A stretch of DNA of 64,000 bases from Paulinella micropora (GCA_019918135.1 WBZZ01006573.1:757501-821500); one strand, 5' to 3'; shown: positions 31,578 through 42,308, counted from the first letter of the stretch. The notes: a model not told the origin generated them from the sequence alone. Made by a program: numbers and translations.

Positions 31578-33785
31578 AGGCACACCGACTCCGCCCGCCG
31601 GCCGTGGCGCCCGTGGCGCCTCCTCCTGCTCGGGTGGCTCCGGGCCGCCGGCGCCAAGTGCCCGTACCCCGTGCAGTGCCCGACGCCAGAGGAGGCGTGC
31701 CCCTCGGTCGTGTGCCCCGGCGGCGCCACGATCCTGGAAATCACGACGGCGGCCCCGCAGGACACGTTCGTGTGGCCGCTGTGGCCGCCCGCTGCCCCGC
31801 CGGCGCGCCGGCGTCGCCAGGCCCAGGCCACCGTCCCGACGTCGTTCACCGTCGACTGGGGGGACGGCTCGCCCCCCACGCAGTGCCTGGACGCCGGCGT
31901 CGCGCCGTGCGCGCACACGTACGCTGCTCCCGGCCGGTACACGGTGACGGCCGACCCCGGCGGGCGCTACCCCGTGCGCGCCGGCGGCTGGGCCTTGACG
32001 CCCGCCTGGCACGCCGCGGCGCCCACGGGCCTGCGGCTAACCCGCATCCTGCAGTGGGGCGAGCTGCGCTTCCACGAGACGAGCGGCTACCACCTGTACG
32101 CGGCGCCGGGGCTCACGTACGTGCCCTCGCTGGCCTGGCTGCCGGACACGGGGCTAGTGCAGAGCTGTGACTACAGCTTCGCCCGCCTGACCACTCCGCT
32201 GTCTGACCTGAGCTACGGGCTCAACCTGTCGGGCGCCGTGTCGGCGGTCGGTCTGTTCGAGAACTCCGCTGGCCTGGCGAGCCTTTACGGTACGAGCGCG
32301 TGGGACACGCGCCGGCTCCGCAACGCCAGCCGCGCGTTCGCGGGCCTGCCGGCGCTGACCGAGCTCGACCTGTCGCGCTGGGACACCGCCCTGCTCGAGG
32401 ATGTCACTGAGATGTTTGCGGGCGGCTCGGCGCTCACGCGCACGGGGGTCGGCGGCTGGACGTCGCTGCCGAGCCTGTCACGCTTCGACGAACTGTTCCG
32501 GGGCCTGGGGAGCGACTTCCAAGAATTGCTCGCTGGCTGGTCGACGCCCGCGCTCGCGCCGGGCTCGGCCGACTGCACGCGGCTGGCGCCCTACACGGCG
32601 CTCGGCCAGACGCGCTGGCCCGCCGCGTGCTCGCGTTCGCTCTTCCTGGCGCTCGTGCGCACGCACTCCAACAACGCCACGGCCACGCTGACGCTGTCGC
32701 CCGCGGCCGGCCCGGGCCAGGGCGGCACGTACGGCGTGGACTGGGAGGACGGGTCGGCGCCCGGCTTGTGCGCGCACGCCGGCGGCGCCGTCTGCACGCA
32801 CGTGTACGCGAGCGCCGGCGACTACTGGCTGCGGCTCAGCGGCCGCGTCGACGGGCTGCGGTACGTAGAGAGCGCCTGGGTAGTGGACGTGGTGGCGTGG
32901 GGCGACGTGCAGCTGTACCACCCCGTCGGCAGCACGACCCCGCTGTTCGCGCGGACGCTAGGCGGGTCTCCGTTGCGCTACCTGGCGCCGACGGCCGGCT
33001 CGCGGGCCCTGCACGGCGTGGCGCCCGAGTACCTGCTGTACGGGATGAGCGAGTTCGTGGGCGACGCGCGCGACTGGGACTGGTCGTGGCTCACCCCCGC
33101 CACGCACCCCAACGGCCTCCGCTCCCTGTTCGAAGGCTGCATCAAGTTCAACCAGGATCTCGGCGGCTGGAGCACGAGCGGCGTCGCTAGCCTGGGGGTC
33201 ACCTTCCGCGACGCGAGGGCCTTCAACGGCAACATCGGGGGCTGGGACACGAGCCAGGTCACCAACCTACAAGAGACTTTCCGGGACGCGTGGGCCTTTA
33301 ACCAGCCGATCGGGGGCTGGAACACGGGGCGGGTCACCACGCTATGGAGCACTTTCCAGGGTGCGTTCGCCTTTAACCAACCGATCGGTAGCTGGGACGT
33401 AAGCAGGGTCAGATTCCTGATGAACGCGTTCAGGAACGCGTACGCCTTCAACCAGAACCTGGACAGCTGGAACGTAGGCATGGTCATCAGTCTCACCTAC
33501 ACTTTCGCCTGTGCCCCTGTGAACATGTGTGTGTTTAACCAGCCGCTGGGAAGCTGGGGCATGTCGCCCGCCGTGGCGGCCAGGAGCGTAACAGACATGT
33601 TCTCTGGCAACTGTGTTTTTGATCAAAACCTCACAGCCTGGAACCTAGGCTCCTCGTATATTTGCACAGACATGTTCCAGCCTAGGGGAATCGTCCGGTA
33701 TGGCGTAGGTATCAGGCCGAGCAACCTGCCTGCTGCCTGTAACGACGGCTTGTACGTGCGCGGGTGTGGTATCCCTGCTCCCTAA
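31575..33785 (+). CDS. secreted PKD / BspA (DUF285) repeat surface protein
   Basis: 736 aa, intact. The Arg-rich start plus LLLLGWLRAAGA is a signal peptide with likely cleavage near residue 27. A PKD-like module lies at ~91-126 (VDWGDG...HTYAAPGRYTVTA) and a second at ~386-425 (VDWEDG...HVYASAGDYWLRL). From ~510 to 695 there are six to seven BspA/DUF285 repeats of about 28 residues (FNQPIGGWNTGRVTTLWSTF type), with degenerate copies around 235-315. The end is Cys-rich and there is no transmembrane segment. DUF285 proteins are extracellular adhesion or recognition proteins expanded in many protists. The gene is very GC-rich. It has a decayed paralogue at 42952, forming a tandem array with shared spacers. 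Confidence 0.85.
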   Translation: MRHTDSARRPWRPWRLLLLGWLRAAGAKCPYPVQCPTPEEACPSVVCPGGATILEITTAAPQDTFVWPLWPPAAPPARRRRQAQATVPTSFTVDWGDGSPPTQCLDAGVAPCAHTYAAPGRYTVTADPGGRYPVRAGGWALTPAWHAAAPTGLRLTRILQWGELRFHETSGYHLYAAPGLTYVPSLAWLPDTGLVQSCDYSFARLTTPLSDLSYGLNLSGAVSAVGLFENSAGLASLYGTSAWDTRRLRNASRAFAGLPALTELDLSRWDTALLEDVTEMFAGGSALTRTGVGGWTSLPSLSRFDELFRGLGSDFQELLAGWSTPALAPGSADCTRLAPYTALGQTRWPAACSRSLFLALVRTHSNNATATLTLSPAAGPGQGGTYGVDWEDGSAPGLCAHAGGAVCTHVYASAGDYWLRLSGRVDGLRYVESAWVVDVVAWGDVQLYHPVGSTTPLFARTLGGSPLRYLAPTAGSRALHGVAPEYLLYGMSEFVGDARDWDWSWLTPATHPNGLRSLFEGCIKFNQDLGGWSTSGVASLGVTFRDARAFNGNIGGWDTSQVTNLQETFRDAWAFNQPIGGWNTGRVTTLWSTFQGAFAFNQPIGSWDVSRVRFLMNAFRNAYAFNQNLDSWNVGMVISLTYTFACAPVNMCVFNQPLGSWGMSPAVAARSVTDMFSGNCVFDQNLTAWNLGSSYICTDMFQPRGIVRYGVGIRPSNLPAACNDGLYVRGCGIPAP

Positions 33786-35017
33786 GCAACCAGGCACACA
33801 GAGGACACTCGCGCCAGGGGAACTCTACCACAGGAGAGCAACCCCAGAGCCTTTGTGAGTAGTACGGCTAGCCGAGCTATAGGAAGCAAAAAAAGCAACC
33901 CCCTTCCACTCCTCCTTGTCCTTTTGCTGGCTGGTACTCGCTCTTCTTGTCGCTTGTTGTCTTGTACCCGCTTTTTCTGCTGCACGGGCATCACTGCCAG
34001 GAGAGTGCGGGGAGGTGGGTATTTCTCAGTATGACGTGAGGATTCTCTTTTTCCACTAGCTCAGCGCCGGCGGACGCAGACCCCGGCCGGCCGGCGAGAA
34101 TTATTGAAAAAGACACTGCTCCAGTTAAATACACGCGCGCCCCCTCATCCTGGGTTCTTCCTGCCGCTCGGACACACCCTCTCCCCCTCCTTACCTACCG
34201 CAGCGCCGGCTGGCAGCGGAGGCTGGCAGCGGAGGCTGTCCAAGAGCAAGCGCTACTAGCACGAGCGGCCCGGCCCTGCCGGTCTGGTGGCACAGGAGGC
34301 CATCTCTTTTTCTGTCGGGTGGTACAGATGGCCTGGGTTGCTGGGTCGGGTGGCACAGGAGGCAATCTTTTTTCGGTCGGGTGGCACAGATGGCCTGGGT
34401 TGCTGGGTCGGGGTGGCACTGACACCCTCACTCTTCCGTCCGGGTGGCACAGATGGCCTGGCCTGCCGGGTCGGGGTGGCACTGACGCCCTCACTCTTCC
34501 GGCCGGGTGGCACACATGGCCTTTTTGGATGGGTGGCACCAGTAGCCGGATATCTTCGGAAGGGGGAGGGTATTCGTTTGGCCGGATATTTTGCCTGCCT
34601 TCTTTTCTCCCCTCCCTTCTCCCTTCTCCCCTCTCCCTTCTCCCTTCTCCCCTCTCCCTTCCCGCTGGCCAACATTGTGCAGGCCCTGCCCGGGCTGGTC
34701 CGTCCAGTAGTGCGGTCCGGTGGCCAGTGCCACCAGTGGTTTTCTTTTGGCCGGCCGCAGGACCAGGCAAATTTTTTCTGTCTAACCAAAAAAATAAATC
34801 CTGTGACTCGTAACTGTCCGAGTAGCGAGAATCGCACTGGTGGTTCGAGGCCCTGGGAGGGGGTGCCACCCCAGACGTGTAAAGTCAGGCACTGCCTCCT
34901 ACAAGACAAAAAAACACCGCTATCTACGGGTAAAAAAAGAAAAAGTTTATTTAGTGATTGGTTGTTGATAGGCAGGACTGGCTCCAATGCCATTTTGTAC
35001 CTGGGGGGCACCCGTAA
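33786..35017. repeat. array spacer 1, left part (paralogous to 44.6-46.2 kb)
   Basis: After about 250 unique bp, it contains degenerate copies of the 'gggtggcacagatggcc' minisatellite (34310-34530), a CT/CCCTTCT tract, and about 450 bp (34560-35017) nearly identical to 45790-46222. Its right end at CCCGTAA is the insertion point of the DIRS-like element. No gene is supported; ORFs through the minisatellite are artefacts. Confidence 0.75.
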
Positions 35018-35187
35018 TTACTGGTTTGCTCCGGGCTTCGCCCGGGTAACCGCCGTCAAAGTTCCGAGGAGACGTTTCGTTTTTACGGTAGTCCGGTCGG
35101 CACGGCGTAGCCGTGCCGGCGGAGCCGGCACGTGTTTGATCCGGCGTCTGGTTTGGCCTACGTTGGAAAGTTGGGAAGATCGGAAGA
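35018..35187 (+). repeat. split direct repeat A1 of the DIRS-like element
   Basis: Begins ttactggtttgctccgggc and ends near ...gggaagatcggaaga. It is matched by A2 at 41480-41651 with a handful of changes. It contains strong GC hairpins (CCGGGCTTCGCCCGG; gccggcggagccggc). Confidence 0.9.
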
Positions 35188-35340
35188 CGAGTCAGAGAAG
35201 CCATCTTTAATGCCTGCTGTTGTAAAGAAACTCAAAGTTGGTTCAATTGTTTCGACCCTGGCAGCTTACCACGTTCAAGACAATGATTTATTTCAAAGAT
35301 TTGGGAAAAATTCTGAAACTGTGCGAATAACCGGGTCGTT

Positions 35341-36831
35341 ATGAGTTTCACGGATGTGCAAGCTACCATTCGCCTCAACACCGAGGGCAATCAGTGGTCT
35401 GTCCAAGTCCCTCGCGGTTTGGTTCGATTGGAAGACGATTCTAAGAAATGGAAGTATCTAAATACAGCAGGGGAAATCATTTGGGACTCGAATACCGACG
35501 AAGTTTGTCGACTGAAGTTTACAAAGATTCCGCTGAATGCCAATGTCTCACGCGACGATTTTATTAAATCAATCCGAGACGTGAATGGCATTCTGGGGAA
35601 TAGGAATGGAGGCAACGAAGCTAAAGCAAACAAACAGAAAACCAAAGCAATCGCGACTCATCTGGAGAACTTGTACAACGCTCATGGTTTGGGGAAATTG
35701 TACAACGATTACTTCAATGAAGTCAAAGAGGTCAAAGGGAATTCGAGTAAGGCGGTTTTCTCCTTGGCTATGGCATCCCAGATTGTGAGTAAAGCAATTG
35801 AATGGCCCTTCATTGTACAGTCCGAGCTCATCGAGAAGGATGAGCAGAAGAATGAAGAAGGGGACGAGTTAGTGCCGGAACCAGGGAAGCCTCCGAGCAA
35901 AAAGCAGAAAACGAAGGAAGAGAAAGAGCTTCAAGATGGGATCGATGAGGCTCTGCGAAAGCAAGAGGAGCTCAAGACGAAGCTAGCCACTGCTCGTCGA
36001 GTCGGCAACAAAGGCAAGACCGTCCACTTTGATGCATCTGTCCTGACCGAGCTGCAAGAGACGAACGAAGAGTTGGAACGCAAGATCAAGGAGGCAGCCA
36101 ACGATAAAGGTATTGACTCCTCCTCCTTGCTCACAGCATTAGGCTTCTCAACGTCAGTTTCAGGAAATGAGAAGGCTAAGTTGACACAAGAATATCAGAG
36201 TCTGCCGGGATCGGAAGATTTAGAATTCGACGTACTTAAAAAGATAAAGTTAGGGAAGGAGTTCATCAACCTCAAAGAGCTTCTACCGTCCAAAAAGAAG
36301 ACTCTTATTGGTGAACCTCACGAGTCGGAGCCCAAAACCATTACTATTGAGAAGTTTCTAGACTTGCTTCGCAGACTCATCGTCCTTTACAGTAAGCATC
36401 ACGCTCAGCACTCTGAAGAAGACATGTGGGAGCACTACCGCTTCCTTGAGCTCATTGTGAGGAAAAATTCGTTGCAGTCAGCCATGAGATGGGATAAGGC
36501 AACACGTGGTCGAAGCTCGTTAGGACAGTGGCACAAAGGCACACTTCCCTTTGTGTTGGCCTCAGCCATGCTCGAGCCTCTTCCCCCCCCCCCCCCTCTT
36601 TCCCATTCTTCCAGCCAATCGTATGGCCAAGGTGTCTTGAAGCAGCAGCGTAGCGCGAATACCACGCGTGGGGGTGGCCAAGCCAGACAGCAGTTTCAGA
36701 AGTCCAAGAAGGTGTGTTTCAACTGGGCAGACGGCCGCGTCTGTAGCTACAAAGAAGATTGTCGCTTTCTACACCAGTGTCCAGTGTGCCCCGAAAACAA
36801 AGACCACAAGCGAGTGGACTGCCCAGACTGA
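35341..36831 (+). CDS. Gag-like protein with CCCH zinc finger (DIRS element)
   Basis: 496 aa, intact, ATG at 35341. The middle is charged and helical (residues ~170-270, KQKTKEEKELQDG, ELQETNEELERKIKEA), likely coiled coil. The C-terminus has a CCCH finger, CFNWADGRVCSYKEDCRFLH (C-x8-C-x5-C-x3-H), followed by a CPVC..H..C knuckle, suited for RNA binding. Position first in a DIRS-type element supports a Gag role: packaging of element RNA. A run of prolines from poly-C lies near 36590. It is the only ORF of this element that is clearly unbroken besides the recombinase. Confidence 0.8.
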   Translation: MSFTDVQATIRLNTEGNQWSVQVPRGLVRLEDDSKKWKYLNTAGEIIWDSNTDEVCRLKFTKIPLNANVSRDDFIKSIRDVNGILGNRNGGNEAKANKQKTKAIATHLENLYNAHGLGKLYNDYFNEVKEVKGNSSKAVFSLAMASQIVSKAIEWPFIVQSELIEKDEQKNEEGDELVPEPGKPPSKKQKTKEEKELQDGIDEALRKQEELKTKLATARRVGNKGKTVHFDASVLTELQETNEELERKIKEAANDKGIDSSSLLTALGFSTSVSGNEKAKLTQEYQSLPGSEDLEFDVLKKIKLGKEFINLKELLPSKKKTLIGEPHESEPKTITIEKFLDLLRRLIVLYSKHHAQHSEEDMWEHYRFLELIVRKNSLQSAMRWDKATRGRSSLGQWHKGTLPFVLASAMLEPLPPPPPLSHSSSQSYGQGVLKQQRSANTTRGGGQARQQFQKSKKVCFNWADGRVCSYKEDCRFLHQCPVCPENKDHKRVDCPD

Positions 36832-37464
36832 CAACGACAAATGGGGAAAACGCAAAGCAAACAAGCGAGGGGGCCCTGGGAGTGAAAGCTCTGCAGTGGG
36901 GCAAGTAGCTCTCAGGGTCGGCTTACATCAGCCGGAGGTCTCCTTAGGTGGGACTTCCTCTTCCACTGCTCCCTCTTTTTCTGAAATGGATCGCAAAACT
37001 TGGGATCCAGGTGGTCGCAAGCATGTGACCAAGGTGAACTTTGCCAGGATAGGAAATTTGTCTTTCAGCAACAATTAGTCTTACTTCGACTCCTCGCCTT
37101 CAAATGCTCAGGCCTCGGTGCCACTTGCTAATATGACCGGTCCCACCAGTTCTACTTTTTTCCAGCAATCGTCCTATTTGTCAGCAAGTTGCTCAGCTCC
37201 TTCGTCTTTCCGTGTTCAGTCTGTGGGGCACAGCCCGTCTTGTTCTACTGCCCCTTTCAGTTCAGTTAGTACTGCCTTTTCCAAAGAAGCTTCAGTGCTT
37301 CATGCCTCTGTTTTGGACGGGCAAGTGTCACCTGTTACTCCTTTGTTGGGTACCTGTCTTGTCTCTTCTTCTTCTTCTTTTTCTATCTCTCCTTCTTCGT
37401 TTTCGTCTCTCTCTTCATGTTCCTCCATCAACAATGCAACTATTTAGCTTGAACAACCTCAACT

Positions 37465-37498
<34 letters not shown>

Positions 37499-37641
37499 CT
37501 ACAACTACAAGTGTCAACAACAACAACAACAACAACAACTACAAGCACAACAACTACAACTACAACTACAACAACAACAACAACATCAACATCAACATCA
37601 ACAACAACAACAACAACAACAACTAGTACTACATCAACTTC

Positions 37642-37680
<39 letters not shown>

Positions 37681-38670
37681 CACAACAACAACAACTACAA
37701 CAACAACTACAACATCCTCAACAACCTCATCAACGTCTACAATCACAACAACAGCAACAGCAACACATCCATTCTCCACTTGCTCTGTCTTCCTCTCCTT
37801 GTGTTGCCTCTCTTAGTAGTTTCCCTTTGGTGGGTTCGTTTTCTTCTTCTACTCAGCAGCCTCAGGTGCTGTACACTGAACAGAGTGGCCTACAAGGCAA
37901 AGCGGTCCTTTAAGCCCCTCTGCTTCTCCTTCTTCCACTTCTGCTTCCTTTTTCTTCCCTTTCCCTAGGTGGATTTGGGAAAGTGCCAGAACCGAGGCTG
38001 AGGAAGAGATGGGCGCTTTGGTTCGCTCTCTTCCCCCGTCTAAGGTCTCTTGTTCATCAAACAGTGACGGGATTTCAGTCTCCCTCTCTGTGCCTCTTGA
38101 TCTGTTGACAGTTGGGGTTGTGTCGGTTGATTCCCTCCCTTCTCTGTTGTTGGAGTTGGAGAGTGGGAATACTTGCTGGCACGACTTTCCCTTCTGGTCC
38201 TTCATCCTTCCCACCTCTCCTTCTATCTCTTTTCTCCCCTTATGTCTAGGTTGTGTCTTGCCAGAGTGGTTGCGTTGGTGGGGTTTTATGGGAAGGTGGA
38301 GCTTCAGTGTTTTGCTCCATATACAACGCATGTTTGGTTTGTGCGGGACTCTTCTCGTGGCACACAAGTCGGAGGTGTCGCTCTTGTAGACTTTAGGTTT
38401 CAGAGGGGGAGGGGAAGGAATATTCATTTTTTTGGTTGCCAAGAGGGCGACAAGAGGTTTCAACCAGACAAGCGAGAAGTCTTGCTGGTATGGGAGGGTA
38501 CTATAGAACCTTACAAGTCGGTCTTCAACGTGGACGAAATCGTGGGCCTCGCCAGGTTCTGCTTGCCGGATTCAGAAGTCGTGTGGCTTAAAGGCTTCTT
38601 ACGGGCACGGACACTCACTATAGGGGCACAGGGAATTCTTACGTGATTACTCTCTTGCTCGCGCCCTTTA
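36832..38670 (+). other. gag-RT interval with (CAA)n microsatellite
   Basis: Contains a Ser-rich open frame, about 300 bp of CAA/ACA repeats (37455-37765, Gln/Thr/Asn runs in three frames), and a broken coding stretch at 38250-38646 (VALVGFYGKVELQCFAPYTT, VFNVDEIVGLARFCLPDSEV). That stretch is probably the N-terminal extension of the RT polyprotein in shifted frames. No separate gene is claimed. Confidence 0.5.
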
Positions 38671-40168
38671 GATGAAGACAACCGACAAATCTATGAGGCC
38701 AACATGAAGGCGGTCGAGAAAGGCTTCATGGCGGGTCCGTTCACCAGACCTCCCTTTCCGAGTAGCAATTGCAAGCACCAGGCCATAGTGACACGAGAGC
38801 GTGCCATCCCAAAAGACAAGTGGCATTCCGAGAATGGGGAAAGGAGACTATTCAATGACCTTTCCTTTCCCCGTTTCCTCCCTTTCAACCAGCTCTGCCC
38901 CAGAACAGATGATGGGGTGGAGTAATATACACATGACAAGCAGATGGACAGAATTATTGAAGCCGGTCCCGGTTGTGTTGTCTTCGGTGCAGATGTAAAG
39001 TCTGCTTACAACCAGACCCCGTTACTGCCCTCGCTCTTCTGGCAGCAAGTTTCTTCGTGTAGGGACCCAGACACTGGCGAGCTTTTGTACTTCGTCGTTC
39101 TCGTGCCGGGCTTCGGGGGTGTCTACGCAGCAGACGGTTGGAATCGCTTCGCGAGATCCCTGGAGTCCATTTTTCTCTACAAGGCCATTCCTATGAAGCT
39201 GTATGTTGATAACAGCGACGTCATCTGTGCTTCCTGGAAGGAAGCTAGGGCACTTCGGTTAGAGTTCAACGCGCTCTCCAAGCTTCTGGGTATCCCGTGG
39301 CATGAAGATTCCATCGGACAGTCCTTTCGTGCCCTCGGTTGGCACAAGGACACGCGTAAAAGCTTCTGGTTCGTGGAGCTGCCTGCGGACAAGCGCAAGA
39401 TCGTGATGCAAGCCTTGGTCACCATCGCCGGTGGCGGTTTCTACTCCATCAAGTCTTTCGAACGTCTCCTGGGCCTTTTGTGCTTTGTTTCCCAGATGCT
39501 CTTTTTTCTTCGGCCGGCGGTAGGAAACTTGCGGATTGCTTTCAACACTTTGTCGACTTCGCGTGGCAAAGGTGGCCGGTTCAGTTCCAGAGCCTGCCAC
39601 GCTGCAAAATGGGCCCGCGACCTTCTCCTCGACTCCAATTTCCGCCTTCCGCTGTCAGACTTCTTGAAGACGGGAGAGTATGACAAAGAGTCGATGACAT
39701 GGGTCAACGACCCCGTCAAGTGCACACTTTAGACCGATGCGAACTTTTGCGAGGTAGAGGGTTCGCAATGGGGGAGGGGTGCCATTGTCATGGCCCCCTT
39801 TCGTTCCAAAGGTGTTTTCTCTTCTCGCTGTTGGTCCGTAGAAGAGTTAGCCCTTCTTCGCAATGAGTCTCTAGTCGCCTCGTCTCCTATGCGTGAGCTG
39901 TTCAGTGCTTACGTTGCCGTTTTTGAGTTTGCGGTCGCCTTGGGTTACAGGAAGTTCCATATTGTCACGTGCCCCGGCTGCTCACTGTCTTAACTCGTGC
40001 TATTCGCCTAGAACGAACATTCAGAGTCTCATTGACTCTTGGACTTCTAAACTTTCTCTCCTTGGCGTTTCCCTCACTGCATCTCAAGAGCCACGCGATT
40101 GCATTAACCTTGCCGATTTGTTGGCACGTGCACAGATGACCCAGGCGACAGAGACCTGGCGCAATTGA
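38671..40168 (+). pseudogene. reverse transcriptase-RNase H (DIRS type), with stops
   Basis: The RT entry KAVEKGFMAGPFTRPPFPS and RAIPKDKWHS...FNDLSFPRFLPFN is typical of DIRS RTs. Then come motif A (GADVKSAYNQTPL, ~38985), motif B (VPGFGGVYAADGWNRFAR) and motif C with YVDN in place of YVDD (KLYVDNSDVI, ~39205). RNase H starts TDANFCEVEGSQWGRGA at ~39733 and ends with DCINLADLLARA. Defects: TAA at 38923, TAG at 39730, and a one-base shift near 39975. YVDN together with the stops indicates an inactive copy, although some elements tolerate YVDN. Confidence 0.88.
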
Positions 40169-40235
40169 ACCCGTCCGGGCCTTCTTTGCGTCCTCTCCAG
40201 CAGCAACGGAAGTACCTTGGCTAGTCACCTCGGCG

Positions 40236-41234
40236 ATGGAAGTCATGGCGTGTTCGGTCTCCTACAGCACCAGTGCCGCTTACAGCTCCGCCATCCGCAA
40301 GTTACGTTTTTTCTGCTCTGCCTACTCAACAGAGCATTGGTGCCCGGTCTGGTGGCAGCCCGATCCTGTGCTCATCGTCCTCTTCCTTATCTGGCTGAGC
40401 CAGTTCATGTCTGTTTCCACCTGTAAGGTGTATATGTACGCAATTCGAGACTTCTGCCTCCGAATGAGTCTAGATGACCCCACCGATAACCACTTCGTGG
40501 AGATGGCGTGGCGTGGTATCAAACGTTGTAAACGTACCAAGCCAGACAATCGCCTCACCTTGGAATTACCGATGTTGGAAGCTAATACTATGGCTAGCTT
40601 TACCTTGGGGGCCGCTAAGGATCGCAACATCCCGAAGTCTACTCGTCATCTCTGGGTTACGGTTGTCACAGCTGCAGTCTGGGGTTTCTTCGGCCTTTTT
40701 CGCGTGGGTGAGTTGGTTGCGTCAGGTTCGCTCGCAACGTGTCGTTTCCTTATCAACTCTTTTGTTCAAATGCGCGAGGTCGATAATATGAGCCTCATAA
40801 TGGTTACTTTGGACGGCACAAAACAGGATCCCTTTCGTCGCGGATGTGATGTTGGTCTGGCCGAGCAGAACCCACTCATTTGTCCGCATGCTTGGAAGAA
40901 GGTCTACGAGTCTAGTCGCGACGCCTACAAGCTCCCTTCAGCGGGAAACTATCCCTACTTCCGTCTGGCAGATAATTCTCCGCTCAACCGTTCAACTTTC
41001 GTCAGCACAGCAAGAGAGCTTCTCCAGAAGGCGGGCGTGAAGACCGGTGGTCGATTCAACGGGATCTCGCTTCGTCGTGGCGGCGCGGCTCGTCTCTTCT
41101 CGCTTGGGGCTTCCGACTCTACTATCATGCGCGCGGGACGGTGGTCCTCGTCCTGTTTTCGCCTATACGTAGGCGCAAGGTTGGCAGAGTTAGTTGCAGA
41201 GCAAAAAGCTATGGGGGCAGTGACAAATCTCTAG
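40236..41234 (+). CDS. tyrosine recombinase of the DIRS-like element
   Basis: 332 aa, ATG at 40236, intact. The N-terminal SAM-like helical domain (SAYSSAIRKLRFF...CKVYMYAIRDFCLR) is followed by the catalytic domain. GLFRVGELV holds the first Arg, DGTKQDPFRRG the Lys, and ISLRRGGAARLFSLGAS the H/L-x-x-R block. RAGRWSSSCFRLYVG carries the GRW and the Tyr nucleophile near residue 309. These recombinases insert circular cDNA by site-specific recombination instead of an integrase. The open frame suggests late activity or recent arrival. Confidence 0.88.
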   Translation: MEVMACSVSYSTSAAYSSAIRKLRFFCSAYSTEHWCPVWWQPDPVLIVLFLIWLSQFMSVSTCKVYMYAIRDFCLRMSLDDPTDNHFVEMAWRGIKRCKRTKPDNRLTLELPMLEANTMASFTLGAAKDRNIPKSTRHLWVTVVTAAVWGFFGLFRVGELVASGSLATCRFLINSFVQMREVDNMSLIMVTLDGTKQDPFRRGCDVGLAEQNPLICPHAWKKVYESSRDAYKLPSAGNYPYFRLADNSPLNRSTFVSTARELLQKAGVKTGGRFNGISLRRGGAARLFSLGASDSTIMRAGRWSSSCFRLYVGARLAELVAEQKAMGAVTNL

Positions 41235-41251
41235 GCTCAAATTGTTGGAGG

Positions 41252-41479
41252 TTTTTGTAAAGTTCGGTTTCAGTACTCAAGTTTTTCGGTGCGGCTGTCT
41301 GTGTCCCGAGTGGACATCAGAGCCGCCAACTGTTAGTGTTTTGTAAACTTGAGTCCTGAATTATTTGAGCCTAGCCCCTTTCCCTCCACACTACTCCGAC
41401 GAGTTCGGAAGGTTTAGGCCAATAAAGCTTTTCTGTTCTCATTCTAAGTAAATTCGAAACTACGATTCGGAAACTTTAA
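41252..41479 (+). repeat. split direct repeat B1
   Basis: 228 bp, near-identical to 42081-42308. It begins tttttgtaaagttcggtt, carries an aataaagc poly(A)-like signal near its end, and ends gaaactttaa. It abuts A2 directly. Confidence 0.92.
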
Positions 41480-41651
41480 TTACTGGTTTGCTCCGGGCTT
41501 CGCCCGGAGTTAACCGCCGTTAAAGTTCCGATGAGACGTTTCGTTTTTACGGTAGTCCGGTCGGCACGGCGTAGCCGTGCCGGCGGAGCCGGCACGTGTT
41601 TGATCCGGCGCCTGGTTTGGCCTACGTTGGAAAGTTGGGAAGATCGGAAGA
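41480..41651 (+). repeat. split direct repeat A2
   Basis: Counterpart of A1. It is followed by an inverted echo (gttgggaagat ... atcttcccaac) that could fold into a hairpin. Confidence 0.9.
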
Positions 41652-42080
41652 TCTTCCCAACTTTCAAACTCCCGCCCACCCTTCCCTTGTTTTGTTTTGG
41701 TTTGTCCTTTGCTTCTGTCTGCTCTGGACTTCTGGTGGCGTTCTGGTGATCGCTGGTGGCCTCCGCTGCTTCCGCTCGCTCCGCCTTTGATGCGTCTCCC
41801 TTGGACTGCTTTGGTGCTACCTTCGGTTGTTGCCGTGAACAACTAGTCACTAGGTTGGCCTGCTCGTCGTGCTTGGTGCCTTCCCTCGTTTAGTGTAGGT
41901 TTGATCCGGTCTAGGGATTGTTCCGTCACTCTAAGGTTAGTCTACCGTCCGCTCTCCCCTCCTCCGCCCGGTTTCTCTGTCCGGCTTTAATGGATAGTAT
42001 TTTTTCCGCCTTTTGTTTTACCCTTCCACTATCCCCTCCTCCACCCGGTCTTCTTAGTTGACAAGTAGAGCGTGCCGGTT
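41652..42080. other. internal unique segment between A2 and B2
   Basis: About 430 bp of pyrimidine-rich sequence (tccgctcgctccgcc; two similar 'cccctcctcc-cccgg' stretches). No open frame is convincing. It belongs to the 3' complex of the DIRS-like element. Confidence 0.6.
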
Positions 42081-42308
42081 TTTTTGTAAAGTTCGGTTTC
42101 AGTACTCAAGTTTTTCAGTGCGGCTGTCTGTGTCCCGAGTGGACATCAGAGCCGCCAACTGTTAGTGTTTTGTAAACTTGAGTCCTGAATTATTTGAGCC
42201 TAGCCCCTTTCCCTCCACACTACTCCGACGAGTTCGGAAGGTTTAGGCCAATAAAGCTTTTCTGTTCTCATTCTAAGTAAATTCGAAACTACGATTCGGA
42301 AACTTTAA
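42081..42308 (+). repeat. split direct repeat B2 (right end of element)
   Basis: Second copy of the 228-bp repeat; it ends at ctttaa. The next bases, ccccttggcgaggtcaggcc, match the empty site near 46216. Confidence 0.92.

Larger units (their letters stand above)
35018..42308 (+). mobile_element. DIRS/PAT-type tyrosine-recombinase retrotransposon, 7.3 kb
   Basis: It has gag, RT-RNase H and tyrosine recombinase genes in that order, and split direct repeats arranged A1 (35018-35187), genes, B1 (41252-41479), A2 (41480-41651), B2 (42081-42308). This A1..B1-A2-B2 order defines the PAT/Ngaro-like branch of DIRS elements. The B1-A2 junction (ctttaa-ttactgg) equals the joined outer ends, as expected of a circular intermediate. 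The outer flanks match the uninterrupted paralogous spacer at about 46205-46240, and no target duplication is visible, also typical. The RT carries stops, so the copy is not autonomous. Confidence 0.9.

Noticed and set aside
31568..32921. Arg/Ala-rich frames overlapping the surface-protein gene on both strands
   Set aside because: GC-rich shadows; the frame at 31575 alone shows signal peptide, PKD and DUF285 repeats.
37459..37913. Poly-Gln, poly-Thr and poly-Val frames
   Set aside because: Three frames of one (CAA)n microsatellite inside the DIRS-like element.
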